DNA from: Thermotoga sp. Ku-13t
Lineage (GTDB): Bacteria; Thermotogota; Thermotogae; Thermotogales; DSM-5069
DNA length: 64,000 nt
Direction of reading: 5' to 3'
Assembly (NCBI RefSeq): GCF_011057685.1
Contig: NZ_LNFY01000011.1
Coordinates: 62,001 to 126,000 of the forward strand
The position numbers were made by a program, and so were the translations under genes. The notes under the pieces were generated by a model, which saw only the letters and a program-made list of their open reading frames with translations, had not been told where the DNA came from and searched no databases. Positions 7,267 to 16,195 of this stretch are shown in pieces. Position 1 is the stretch's first letter. Every line of letters starts with the position of its first letter.

Positions 7267-8805
7267 GTGAAAAGGCTGGCAGTGTTGATCGTCGCAGTGG
7301 CATTTTTTGCTACCGTAATTTCTGCACCGAACTACGACTCAGTGATCCGCGTAGGTTCAGATCAGAATCCGACGACGATGGATCCAGCAATGTATCAGGA
7401 TCTTGCCTCGGCACAGGTCATGAGAAATGTCTTTGAAACGCTCGTGGCCTATGACGCAGAAGTCAAACAAATTCACCCGTTGCTTGCAGAGTCTTGGGAG
7501 GTAAGCCCGGATCTCAAGGAATGGACCTTCAAACTAAGGAAAGGGGTCCATTTCCAGAAAGGCAAGTTCCAAGATGGTAGAGAGGTCACGGCAGAAGACG
7601 TGAAGTACAGTTTTGATAGAGAAATAGCCATCTCACCTATGGTAAGGCTGTACATGGTGGATCACGTGGAAGTCATCGATCGCTACACTGTGAAGATCGT
7701 ACTCAAATACCCGTACGCGCCCTTTCTGACAGTACTCACCGACATTGGAGCCGCCATTGTACCAAAAGAGGAGTGCGAGGGCTGGAAGGATCAGTTCACG
7801 CTACATCCTGTGGGAACCGGGCCTTTCAGAATGGTGGAGTGGGTCAAAGACAGTCACATGGTCTTCGAGAGGAACGAAGATTACTGGGGTGAAAAGCCTT
7901 ATCTGAAACAGATCGTGTACAAATTCATACCGGATAAGTCTGTCCTGACGATGGCGTTACTCAGCGGAGAAGTGGATATAACCAGCGATGTCCTCGATCA
8001 AGACATTCCAAAATTGAAGTCTAATCCGAACGTCGAAGCAATGATGGTTGGTGGTTGCAACGTCTACGCAGTCTACATGAACTCTATGAAGGGGCCCACC
8101 ACAGACAAGAGAGTCAGAGAAGCGTTCTTCAGGGGCATTGATATTGAACAGCTTGTCAAGGTCATATTCCCCAATGGAACAGGCGTTGCGGCTTATGGCC
8201 CCATACCACCGGGGTCCTGGGCGTACAATCCGGATGTGAAATCTTTCTATACAGGATACGATCCAGAGAAGGCTAAGCAGTTGCTTAAGGAAGCAGGCTA
8301 TGACGGCAAACCAGTGAAGATGACCATCTATACGCCCGAGGATCCGAACCGAAGAAAGGCCGCTGTTATCATTCAATCAATGTTAAAGAAAGTGGGTTTT
8401 GAAATCGAAGTTCAATCACTGGAGTGGGGCACTTTCACTGCCGTCACGTCGAAGGGCGAGGCAGACGCTTACACGATAGGATGGACATGGTATCCAGATC
8501 CTGAATTCTTCATTTTTTACATGTTCCATTCTTCGAGGAAAGGAACCTACGGTAACGGTGGAGGATACAACAATCCCGAAGTTGACAGACTTATAGAACT
8601 GGGTGAATCCAGTGTGGAACAGAAGAAGAGAATCGAGTACTACAGAAAAGCAGAAGAACTCATCATGAAAGATTTGTACTATTTCCCGCTGTGGCACAAG
8701 TTGGTAGTGAACGGTGTTAACAAGAAGGTAAGAGGCTACAAACCTTCACCTGACATGATGATCAGACTGTACGCACCGGGCACAAACGTGTGGGTTGAAA
8801 AGTGA
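7267..8805 (+). CDS. dppA: ABC transporter substrate-binding protein, family 5 (dipeptide/oligopeptide type)
   Basis: A 512-residue extracytoplasmic solute-binding protein of the SBP_bac_5 family (DppA/OppA/GsiB). A signal peptide ending near FATVISAP is followed by DQNPTTMDPAMYQD and the family features LAESWEVSPDLKEWTFKLR and GTGPFRMVEW. There is no lipobox cysteine. GGGGG at 7253-7257 favours GTG 7267 (MKRLAV) or GTG 7264 over the upstream GTG 7258. It delivers peptides or peptide-like compounds to the two permeases encoded downstream. A GC-rich hairpin follows the stop codon. The exact ligand is unknown, but the neighbouring amidohydrolase suggests an amide or acylated amino acid. Confidence 0.93.
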   Translation: MKRLAVLIVAVAFFATVISAPNYDSVIRVGSDQNPTTMDPAMYQDLASAQVMRNVFETLVAYDAEVKQIHPLLAESWEVSPDLKEWTFKLRKGVHFQKGKFQDGREVTAEDVKYSFDREIAISPMVRLYMVDHVEVIDRYTVKIVLKYPYAPFLTVLTDIGAAIVPKEECEGWKDQFTLHPVGTGPFRMVEWVKDSHMVFERNEDYWGEKPYLKQIVYKFIPDKSVLTMALLSGEVDITSDVLDQDIPKLKSNPNVEAMMVGGCNVYAVYMNSMKGPTTDKRVREAFFRGIDIEQLVKVIFPNGTGVAAYGPIPPGSWAYNPDVKSFYTGYDPEKAKQLLKEAGYDGKPVKMTIYTPEDPNRRKAAVIIQSMLKKVGFEIEVQSLEWGTFTAVTSKGEADAYTIGWTWYPDPEFFIFYMFHSSRKGTYGNGGGYNNPEVDRLIELGESSVEQKKRIEYYRKAEELIMKDLYYFPLWHKLVVNGVNKKVRGYKPSPDMMIRLYAPGTNVWVEK

Positions 8806-8807
8806 TG

Positions 8808-8827
8808 GGAGGCGCGAAGGCGCCTCC
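8808..8827 (+). terminator. Intercistronic GC hairpin after the solute-binding protein gene
   Basis: GGAGGCGC and GCGCCTCC form an 8-bp stem with a GAAG loop directly after the stop codon, followed by only two T. With the permease start just 18 bases on, this is better read as an mRNA-stabilising or partial attenuating hairpin that raises binding-protein expression than as a full terminator. Confidence 0.65.
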
Positions 8828-8844
8828 TTGCTCGGAGTGATCAA

Positions 8845-9804
8845 ATGGGAAAATACGTTTCCAGAAGAATCATTCAGATCATACCCACGCTCTTCTTCGT
8901 CATTCTAACAGCCTTTCTTTTGATGAAACTTGTCCCGGGCGATCCGGCGATGGTCTTACTAGGTCCGCAGGCGCGTGCTGAAGATATAGCCAGATTCAGA
9001 CAGGAACTCGGCTTGGACAAACCCCTATTGATACAGTTCTTTATTTATCTGAAAAGAGTACTCACAGGTGACCTTGGAGTGTCTCTTATTTACAGACAGA
9101 GCGTACTCTCATTGATCCTGGAGAGACTACCTGTCACGATCACGCTGAGCCTGTGCGCCTTGACAATTGCGGTGAGCATAGGTATCCCCGCAGGTGTTTT
9201 AGCGGCGATAAAGCACAACTCCTTAGTCGATCTACTTGTGACTATTCTGGCTCTGATGGGGCTTTCCATACCAATCTTTTGGTTTGGGATGATCCTCATC
9301 ATAATCTTTTCCCTCAAACTCGGATGGCTTCCCGCAGTTGGGCTCGGTGATCCAAGCAAAGGGATCTGGGATGTCGTGAGCCACTTCGTTCTCCCATCAC
9401 TCGCCCTCGGAATTCTCTCCACTGGAACTATCGCTCGCTTCACACGCTCGAGCATGCTCGAGGTACTGAACCAGGATTACATAAGGACCGCTTACGCAAA
9501 AGGACTCCGAAAGAGCCTTATTCTCTATAGACATGCACTGAGAAACGCTCTTGTTCCCGTCATAACAGTCATAGGCTTGCAGTTAGGAAATCTGCTCGCG
9601 GGGGCTGTATTGACGGAAACAGTATTTGCACTCCCTGGACTTGGAAAACTCATGGTTGATGGGATCTTCAGGCGTGACTATGTGCTCGTGCAGGGTGAGG
9701 TTCTCTTCACGGCAATCATGTACATCTTCGTGAATTTAGCTGTAGACATAGCCTATGCATTCATAAATCCCAAGATCAGGCAGACTTACAGGGGTGGTCT
9801 TTGA
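8845..9804 (+). CDS. dppB: ABC transporter permease, DppB/OppB/GsiC type
   Basis: A 319-residue inner-membrane permease with about six hydrophobic segments. The N-terminal RRIIQIIPTLFFVILTAF and LVPGDPA signature of the DppB/GsiC group is present, with the cytoplasmic EAA-like loop around DYIRTAYAKGLRKS (residues 208-221) that contacts the ATPases. GGAGTGATC lies 7 bases before the ATG. It forms the heterodimeric pore with the next gene product. Confidence 0.94.
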   Translation: MGKYVSRRIIQIIPTLFFVILTAFLLMKLVPGDPAMVLLGPQARAEDIARFRQELGLDKPLLIQFFIYLKRVLTGDLGVSLIYRQSVLSLILERLPVTITLSLCALTIAVSIGIPAGVLAAIKHNSLVDLLVTILALMGLSIPIFWFGMILIIIFSLKLGWLPAVGLGDPSKGIWDVVSHFVLPSLALGILSTGTIARFTRSSMLEVLNQDYIRTAYAKGLRKSLILYRHALRNALVPVITVIGLQLGNLLAGAVLTETVFALPGLGKLMVDGIFRRDYVLVQGEVLFTAIMYIFVNLAVDIAYAFINPKIRQTYRGGL

Positions 9805-10613
9805 GAATGAACAAACAGATCGTGTTCGGTCTTTCAATAGTTCTTCTGAACGTTCTTCTCGCCATTTTTGCCCCACTCATAGCAACCCATGAAGTCGATG
9901 AGATGGATTTCCTGTACATTTTCGCGAAACCTGGAGAAGGGGGACACATTCTGGGTACCGATGACTACGGTAGGGACATATTCTCGAGACTCATATACGG
10001 TAGTCGCATCTCACTGATTGTCGGTGTCATCGCGGTAGGTATAGGTGCTTTGGTCGGAACAGTTCTGGGGATCATCGCAGGATACTTCGGTGGTCCTTTC
10101 GATGCTGTTCTCATGAGGTTCATGGATGCACTCTTATCTTTCCCTTATGTGCTGTTGGCGATCGCCATGATGGCTGTTCTCGGAGCGGGTCTGTTCAATG
10201 CGATGCTGGCGATAGGAATAGTCATGGTACCGAGCTTTTCAAGAATTGTCAGAAGCGCCGTTTTGAACATCAAAAATGAGGAATTTGTGCTGGCCGCACG
10301 AGCACTCGGAGCATCACATTCGTGGATCATTTTCCACCACGTTATACCCAACATCGTGCCGGTTTTGATCGTGTACAGTTCCCTCAATTTCTCTGGGGCA
10401 GTAATAAGCGAGGCCACACTGAGTTTTTTAGGTTTGGGTATTCAACCTCCTACACCTTCGTGGGGAAGCATGCTTGCCGAGGCGAGAAACTACTTGCAGA
10501 CGGCGCCACACATGGCAATATTTCCTGGACTTGCAATCTTACTAACCTGCCTCGGTTTCAACGTACTTGGCGACGGACTGAGAGATCTTCTGGATCCGAG
10601 ACTGAAGAGCTGA
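9801..10613 (+). CDS. dppC: ABC transporter permease, DppC/OppC type
   Basis: A 270-residue permease, partner of DppB. It shows the LGTDDYGRDIFSRLIYGSR segment typical of the DppC group and an EAA loop around EFVLAARALGAS. About six membrane helices are seen. The TTG at 9801 overlaps the preceding stop (TTGA); the ATG at 9807 is an alternative with a slightly more usual distance to GGGGTGG. Tight coupling to dppB suggests translational linkage. Confidence 0.94.
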   Translation: MRMNKQIVFGLSIVLLNVLLAIFAPLIATHEVDEMDFLYIFAKPGEGGHILGTDDYGRDIFSRLIYGSRISLIVGVIAVGIGALVGTVLGIIAGYFGGPFDAVLMRFMDALLSFPYVLLAIAMMAVLGAGLFNAMLAIGIVMVPSFSRIVRSAVLNIKNEEFVLAARALGASHSWIIFHHVIPNIVPVLIVYSSLNFSGAVISEATLSFLGLGIQPPTPSWGSMLAEARNYLQTAPHMAIFPGLAILLTCLGFNVLGDGLRDLLDPRLKS

Positions 10614-10625
10614 GGGGGAGAAAAC

Positions 10626-11792
10626 ATGAAGGAAAAGATTTCACAAATTGTGGATTCAATGAAGGAAGGACTGATTGATCTGGCGAAAAAGATATTCAAA
10701 CTTGCAGAACTTTCCTATGAGGAAAAAGAATCTTCAAAGCTGCTCGCCGATTTTCTGAAGCAAAACGGTTTCACGGTCAAAAAGAACGTTGCGGGTTTGA
10801 AGACCGCCTTCCTGGCAGAAACAGGGAGAGGAAGGCCAAGGATCGCCTTGCTCGCAGAATATGATGCTCTCCCGGAGATAGGCCATGCATGTGGACACAA
10901 TATGATAGGCGTCATGAGTTGTGGGGCTGCTGTTGCTGTCAAAAAGGCGCTGGGTGAGTTGCCCTGTAACGTGGTAGTAGTGGGTTGCCCGGCAGAGGAG
11001 AGAGGGGCGGGGAAAAAGCAATTGGTCAACGCCGGGATCTTCGACGATGTAGACGCTGCGATGATGATACATCCCGCGTCGATGAGCACTGGCTTTGACA
11101 TATCCTATGCGATCCGCCGGTACGTGGTGGAGTTTTTTGGAAAATCCGCACACGCAGCAGCAGATCCAGCAAGTGGGAGGAACGCTTTAGATGCTCTCAT
11201 TCTCATGTTCAACGCGATAGGACTCTGGAGGCAACAGCTGCCAGAGAAGGTCAGGATACACGGAATTATAACGAACGGTGGTCAATCTTTCAACACGATT
11301 CCTGAGTATACCAGTGCAGAACTTGCGATTAGGGCTTTGAGAATGGAACAGGTTGAAGAGCTCGAAAAAAGGTTCCACGAGATCGTTTCAGGTGCTGCAA
11401 GGATGACCGGTTGCGATGGACGGATAAGCCTCGCTGAAGAAATGCCGGAAGTGTACGTGAACGTACCATTAGCCAGAAAACTCGAGGAGAACTATAGATT
11501 GGTTGGAGAAAGAGTGACTCCAAGAACGTACGAACAAGGTGTCGGATCAACGGACACAGGTGCTGTGAGTCATGTGGTACCGACGATCCACGCATACATA
11601 AACATCACGGGTGAGAAGACCATACCCACTCACACAAGAGAATTCGCGAAAGCAGCAAACTCGCAGGATGGTTACAGAGCCATGATACGAGCCACCAAGG
11701 CTCTCGCTTTCACCGTGTATGATCTCATGACGGACGAAAGACTTCTCCAGGAAGTGAAGCAGTACTTTCAAGAAAGGAGGAGGGAGTTTTGA
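10626..11792 (+). CDS. M20 family amidohydrolase/peptidase (M20D, AbgB-like)
   Basis: A 388-residue zinc metalloamidohydrolase. Metal-binding and catalytic motifs of the M20D group are visible: GHACGHNMIG around residue 87, CPAEERGAGK around residue 119, and an HP..MSTG segment after it. A dimerisation domain with EFFGKSAHAAADPASGRNALDAL follows from about residue 167. Relatives include p-aminobenzoyl-glutamate hydrolase, N-acyl amino acid hydrolases and carboxypeptidases. It sits inside a peptide-type ABC operon, between permease and ATPase genes, so it most likely cleaves the imported compound in the cytoplasm. There is no signal peptide. Confidence 0.9.
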   Translation: MKEKISQIVDSMKEGLIDLAKKIFKLAELSYEEKESSKLLADFLKQNGFTVKKNVAGLKTAFLAETGRGRPRIALLAEYDALPEIGHACGHNMIGVMSCGAAVAVKKALGELPCNVVVVGCPAEERGAGKKQLVNAGIFDDVDAAMMIHPASMSTGFDISYAIRRYVVEFFGKSAHAAADPASGRNALDALILMFNAIGLWRQQLPEKVRIHGIITNGGQSFNTIPEYTSAELAIRALRMEQVEELEKRFHEIVSGAARMTGCDGRISLAEEMPEVYVNVPLARKLEENYRLVGERVTPRTYEQGVGSTDTGAVSHVVPTIHAYINITGEKTIPTHTREFAKAANSQDGYRAMIRATKALAFTVYDLMTDERLLQEVKQYFQERRREF

Positions 11793-12748
11793 AATCCCTC
11801 CTTCTCGTTGAGAACCTCGCAATCGAATTTAAGAACAGATTTGCGAAATTTCGCGTTCCTGACAACATTTCTTTCACCGTGTTTGAAGGTGAGTGCGTCG
11901 GTCTTGTTGGAGAGAGCGGTTCTGGGAAGAGCGTTACAGCTTTGGCGATCATGGGGCTTCTACCTAAAAATGCAAGAATCACCACCGGGAGAATTGTTTT
12001 CGATGGAATCGATATAACCAGCACTGAAGATCACCCACGAGGAAGAAAGATGAGCATGGTGTTTCAGAATCCTCTCAATTCCCTGAATCCCAACATGAAA
12101 ATAGGTCAACAGCTGTGCGAAGTGTTGGTTGAAAACTTCAAAATGAGTAAAGAAGAAGCAAGAAAGAAAGTCGTAGAAACAATGACAAAGCTGGGCATTT
12201 TCGAAGCAGAGGAAATGCTTGAGAGATATCCGTTCGAATACAGTGGTGGCATGAGGCAAAGGGCAATGATCGCGATGGCCATGTTATGTGAACCAAAATT
12301 GCTCATCGCTGACGAGCCAACCACCGCACTGGATGTCACCATACAGGCGCAGATCATGCAACTGTTCAGGCAGCTGAAATCCAGCTCGAAAACTTCTATA
12401 CTTTTCATAAGCCACGATTTGAGTCTGGTAGCTCAGATAGCAGACAAAGTCATCGTAATGTACGCCGGAAAAATCTGCGAGATATCACCAACGAGAAAGC
12501 TCTTTACGGACCCACTTCACCCCTACACTCAGGGATTGATCAGCTCCATTCCAGATTTAAAGAAGAGAGAATCAAAACTGCATTCCATCGAAGGCAGTGT
12601 CCCAAGCCCGCTGAATCCACCGTCAGGGTGTCGGTTTCACCCTCGCTGTGACAAAAGACTTGAAATTTGCGTCCAACAAGATCCCCCTGAAATCTGGACG
12701 GAAGAACGGTTTGTAAAATGCTGGCTGTATGAGAAAGCGGGGGTCTGA
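11789..12748 (+). CDS. dppD: ABC transporter ATP-binding protein, DppD/OppD type
   Basis: A 319-residue ATPase. Walker A GESGSGKSV is near residue 39, the signature YSGGMRQR near residue 150 and Walker B LLIADEPTTALD just after it. The C-terminal oligopeptide-transporter extension has the cysteine-rich GCRFHPRCDKRLEIC, which in relatives binds an iron-sulfur cluster. The start is a TTG that overlaps the amidohydrolase stop and has GGAGGGAG upstream. It pairs with DppF to energise import. Confidence 0.95.
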   Translation: MKSLLLVENLAIEFKNRFAKFRVPDNISFTVFEGECVGLVGESGSGKSVTALAIMGLLPKNARITTGRIVFDGIDITSTEDHPRGRKMSMVFQNPLNSLNPNMKIGQQLCEVLVENFKMSKEEARKKVVETMTKLGIFEAEEMLERYPFEYSGGMRQRAMIAMAMLCEPKLLIADEPTTALDVTIQAQIMQLFRQLKSSSKTSILFISHDLSLVAQIADKVIVMYAGKICEISPTRKLFTDPLHPYTQGLISSIPDLKKRESKLHSIEGSVPSPLNPPSGCRFHPRCDKRLEICVQQDPPEIWTEERFVKCWLYEKAGV

Positions 12749-13678
12749 ATGATTCTGAGAGTTGAAAATCTCTCAAAAGAGTTCGCTATCGAATTCGATA
12801 TCCTCGGTAGACCTGTTAAGTTTCTCAAAGCCGTTCAGGACGTATCATTCACTGTGGAAGAAAAGAGTGTGTTCAGCATCGTTGGTGAAAGTGGATCCGG
12901 AAAATCCACTATTGCCCGTATACTCTGCGGTATATACAAGCCTACAACCGGTTCGATACATTTCATGGGATCACCTTTGAAAAGATCCGGTCAGATACAG
13001 ATGGTCTTCCAGGACCCAGAGAGTTCTCTCGATCCGCGAAAAACCATTCTGTTCAGTATAGAAGAAGGATTGAGAATACACAGAGTAGCCAACAGAGAGG
13101 AAAGGAAGAAACTCGTTTATGAAACACTCAGGGCTGTGGGATTGACCGAAGATGTGCTCTGGAAGTATCCTCACCAGCTCAGCGGTGGACAGAAACAAAG
13201 GGTGGCGATAGCAAGATGTCTCGTCTTGAAGCCGAAATTGCTCATCCTGGACGAACCCACGTCTGCACTGGACGTCTCAGTTCAGGCGCAGATACTGAAC
13301 CTTTTGATGGATCTCAAACAATCGTATTCACTAACCTACATCCTCATCACGCACGATTTGAAAATTGCGTACCACATATCGGATCAAACTATGGTGATGT
13401 ATCTTGGTCAAATCATGGAAATGGGAAAGACGCAGAGAATTCTGGAGGAACCGTTGCATCCTTACACCAAAGCTCTCGTTGCTGCTATTCCGACTCTTGA
13501 AACGGACAAGCTGAAGGACTTTTCTCTCAAAGGTGAGATACCAAGCCCGCTGAATCCACCCGAGGGATGTCCCTTCAGAACGAGGTGTGATTTTGCCTTC
13601 AGCAAATGTGGTGAGAAACCACCACTGATAGATTTCAGAGGCCGAAAAGTGAGATGCCACCTTTACACGGAGGTGTAA
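12749..13678 (+). CDS. dppF: ABC transporter ATP-binding protein, DppF/OppF type
   Basis: A 309-residue ATPase paired with DppD. Walker A GESGSGKST is near residue 47, signature LSGGQKQR near residue 143 and Walker B LLILDEPTSALD near residue 163. The C-terminal extension ends with GCPFRTRCDFAFSKC, again a cysteine-rich element. It starts directly after the dppD stop with GGGGGT upstream. All five transporter subunits are therefore present in one operon. Confidence 0.95.
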   Translation: MILRVENLSKEFAIEFDILGRPVKFLKAVQDVSFTVEEKSVFSIVGESGSGKSTIARILCGIYKPTTGSIHFMGSPLKRSGQIQMVFQDPESSLDPRKTILFSIEEGLRIHRVANREERKKLVYETLRAVGLTEDVLWKYPHQLSGGQKQRVAIARCLVLKPKLLILDEPTSALDVSVQAQILNLLMDLKQSYSLTYILITHDLKIAYHISDQTMVMYLGQIMEMGKTQRILEEPLHPYTKALVAAIPTLETDKLKDFSLKGEIPSPLNPPEGCPFRTRCDFAFSKCGEKPPLIDFRGRKVRCHLYTEV

Positions 13679-13680
13679 AC

Positions 13681-14595
13681 ATGCTGGCGCAGGTAATGAC
13701 TGCGATCGAGGTTCTCGATGATCCAAACGCAAACGGCCAAAGAGTTTGTGAGCTCTTCGACGGTTTTGAAGGTGTACACGTCGAATTCGAAACTGTGACA
13801 ACTCCACGCGGTAAAACAGATGTTGTCAGAATAACCATCCACGGTGATGATAGTTCGGCACCTGTTCTGGGCATAGTTGGCCAGCTCGGAGGAGTGGGAG
13901 CCAGGCCAGAAATGATCGGACTGGTGAGTGATGCGGATGGTGCTGTTGCTGCGCTCGCGTGTGCATTAAAACTGGCACAGATGAGGCAAAAAGGAGAAAA
14001 GCTTGCAGGCACAGTGTTCGTGGCGACGCACGTTTGCCCAAACGCCCCCACCAGAGAGCACAGACCAGTACCGTTCATGGATTCACCGATCGGTGTGAGA
14101 GAAGCGTTGCAGCTGATGCTTAACAGACACGTTGACGCGGTTCTCTCCATCGATACCACGAAAGGTAACAGAATTGCGAAAAAGAGAGGCTTTGCGATTT
14201 CGCCAACAGTTCTCAAGGGATATATACTTAAGGTGTCGGAAGATCTGTTGAACATTTACGAAAACGTGTGTGGCACTGTGCCCTTCGTGCTACCGATAAC
14301 GATGCAGGACATAACACCTTACGATAACGGAGTGTATCACATAAACAGCATCATGCAACCCTGTACCGTTGTTCCCGATGTTCCAGTTGTTGGAGTGGCC
14401 ATAACGACCGAAGTTCCTGTAGCTGGCTGTGCGACCGGAGCATCGCACGAGGTCGATATTGAACTTGCGGCGAGGTTCTGCGTGGAGGTTGCCAAATACT
14501 TCGGCCGCAGACAGATCAGATTTTACGATGAAGCCGAGTTCGAAAAACTGTTGAAACTTTATGGTGATTTCACCCATCTTGCGACTGGAGGATGA
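13681..14595 (+). CDS. DUF1177 family protein
   Basis: A 304-residue protein that I recognise as DUF1177 (a family of unknown function). Characteristic parts are the N-terminal LDDPNANG, GIVGQLGGVGARPEMIGLVSDADGA in the centre, and THVCPNAPTREH. I start it at ATG 13681 with GGAGGTG upstream, giving a MLAQVMTAIEVLDD N-terminus. IHGDD and SDADGA are arranged somewhat like metal-binding motifs of M28/M42 zinc peptidases; that is speculation. The family tends to sit with AroM proteins and peptide-type transporters, as here, which points to a shared catabolic role. Confidence 0.85.
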   Translation: MLAQVMTAIEVLDDPNANGQRVCELFDGFEGVHVEFETVTTPRGKTDVVRITIHGDDSSAPVLGIVGQLGGVGARPEMIGLVSDADGAVAALACALKLAQMRQKGEKLAGTVFVATHVCPNAPTREHRPVPFMDSPIGVREALQLMLNRHVDAVLSIDTTKGNRIAKKRGFAISPTVLKGYILKVSEDLLNIYENVCGTVPFVLPITMQDITPYDNGVYHINSIMQPCTVVPDVPVVGVAITTEVPVAGCATGASHEVDIELAARFCVEVAKYFGRRQIRFYDEAEFEKLLKLYGDFTHLATGG

Positions 14596-14600
14596 ACGAT

Positions 14601-15158
14601 ATGGACGGCGAACTTGACAACATAGGTCAGAAAATAAGAACCCTCAGGCAGGCCAAACACATGACGGTGAGGGAACTCGCGAAGCTTGCGGGTGTCACTC
14701 CCGGCCTGATCAGCCAGATAGAACATGGTAAAGTGTCGCCATCTCTGAGCACGCTCAAGAGAATTCTGTCCGCCCTTGGTGAGACGATCATCTCGCTCGT
14801 CGAACAGGAAATAGGTGAGCAGGCGCTCAAAGGTGTGGTGAGGAAAAACGAACGACGCAAAATGATCGTGTGTCCTGGGTTGATGTACGAACTCATTTCG
14901 ACAAAGAATAAGGCTTATTCGATGTTCATATCTTATCTTGAACCGGGTTGTGACAGTGGCGATTCTTTCTACGCGCACGAAGGAATCGAATCCGGTATCA
15001 TCATACAGGGCAGTGTCGAAATAATTCTTGGGGACAGGAAAGTCGTTCTGAACGAAGGTGATAGCATAACCTATCCTTCCACCGTGCCACACAGGTGGAG
15101 AAACGTTGGGAACGTCACGGCGATAGGTATCTGGGTGGTCAGCCCACCGAGCTTTTGA
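14601..15158 (+). CDS. XRE family transcriptional regulator with C-terminal cupin domain
   Basis: A 185-residue regulator. A Cro/CI-type helix-turn-helix covers about residues 8-62 (IGQKIRTLRQAKHMTVRELA, then GLISQIEHGKVSPSLSTL), and a cupin sensor domain covers about 105-180 (EGIESGIIIQGSVEII, then GDSITYPSTVPHRW). The ATG at 14601 lies 9 bases after GGAGG; the ATG at 14592 overlaps the DUF1177 stop but has no room for a ribosome binding site. Relatives (PuuR, SutR) sense small molecules of the pathway they control, so it probably regulates the operon promoter at 6.58 kb. Confidence 0.92.
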   Translation: MDGELDNIGQKIRTLRQAKHMTVRELAKLAGVTPGLISQIEHGKVSPSLSTLKRILSALGETIISLVEQEIGEQALKGVVRKNERRKMIVCPGLMYELISTKNKAYSMFISYLEPGCDSGDSFYAHEGIESGIIIQGSVEIILGDRKVVLNEGDSITYPSTVPHRWRNVGNVTAIGIWVVSPPSF

Positions 15159-15187
15159 AGATCAGAACACCGATAGGGGGGATCGTT

Positions 15188-16195
15188 TTGAAAATCTACT
15201 GTGAGGAACTTTCCAACATGCCGTGGGAGGACAGGCCGAAAGGCCACGATGGGGTGCTGTGGCGTTACAGCAAGAATCCCATCACGAAAAGGAATCCAAT
15301 CAAGAAAGGTGCGCGCGTTTTCAACTCTGCAGTCGTACCGTTCTCAGAAGGTTTTGCCGGCGTGTTCAGAGTGGATCACAAAAACACCAGACCCTTCCTG
15401 CACGTTGGATACAGCAAAGATGGAATAAACTGGCAGATTGAGGAAGAACCCATCCAGTGGTTCGATCAGAGCGGCAATCCATTTCCAGTGGGGTACGCTT
15501 ACGATCCGAGGGTGGTCAGGATAGAGGACAGTTACTACGTCACCTTCTGCACCGACGATCATGGTCCAACCATAGGTGTCGGCGTGACGAAGGATTTCAA
15601 ACACTTCACAAGACTTCCAAACGCCTTCGTTCCGTGCAACAGAAACGGTGTGCTGTTTCCCAGAAAGATCAACGGTAAGTACGTCATGCTCAACAGGCCC
15701 AGCGACATGGGTCATACACCTTTCGGAGACATTTTCCTGAGCGAGAGCTTCGACATGATCCATTGGGGCAACCACAGATGGGTGATGGGAAGGAATAACA
15801 GAAACTGGTGGGAAAATTTAAAGATCGGCGCCGGGCCAGTGCCTATAGAGACGAGCGAAGGATGGCTTTTGATATACCACGGCGTGACACTGACGTGCAA
15901 CGGGTACGTCTACAGCTTCGGTGCCGCCCTGCTGGACCTCGAAGATCCCTCGAAGGTGCTGTACAGGAGCAAGTACTACTTGCTCACGCCCGAGGAAGAA
16001 TACGAAGTGTGCGGTTTCGTGCCGAACGTGGTTTTTCCGTGTGCCGCACTGTGCGACGGAAAGACCGGCAGGATCGCCATCTATTACGGAGCGGCAGACA
16101 CTTACGTGGCCGTCGCCTTCGGTTACGTACAGGAGATAGTTGAGTTCGTGAAAGAGAATTCGGATTCGAACAGAGGTGAAGAACCATGCAGGTGA
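15188..16195 (+). CDS. Glycoside hydrolase family 130 protein (mannoside phosphorylase/hydrolase)
   Basis: A five-bladed beta-propeller enzyme of about 335 residues, the usual GH130 length. FRVDHKNTRP near residue 60 carries the probable catalytic Asp, and YDPRVV, HTPFGDIFLSES and GAGPVPIET are family landmarks. GH130 enzymes phosphorolyse or hydrolyse beta-mannosides. The TTG at 15188 is chosen because GGGGGGATC lies directly upstream; the open frame extends further back but overlaps the XRE-cupin gene. Only 29 bases separate it from that gene, so it may be read from the transporter promoter. A phosphorylase versus hydrolase role cannot be settled by eye. Confidence 0.85.
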   Translation: MKIYCEELSNMPWEDRPKGHDGVLWRYSKNPITKRNPIKKGARVFNSAVVPFSEGFAGVFRVDHKNTRPFLHVGYSKDGINWQIEEEPIQWFDQSGNPFPVGYAYDPRVVRIEDSYYVTFCTDDHGPTIGVGVTKDFKHFTRLPNAFVPCNRNGVLFPRKINGKYVMLNRPSDMGHTPFGDIFLSESFDMIHWGNHRWVMGRNNRNWWENLKIGAGPVPIETSEGWLLIYHGVTLTCNGYVYSFGAALLDLEDPSKVLYRSKYYLLTPEEEYEVCGFVPNVVFPCAALCDGKTGRIAIYYGAADTYVAVAFGYVQEIVEFVKENSDSNRGEEPCR

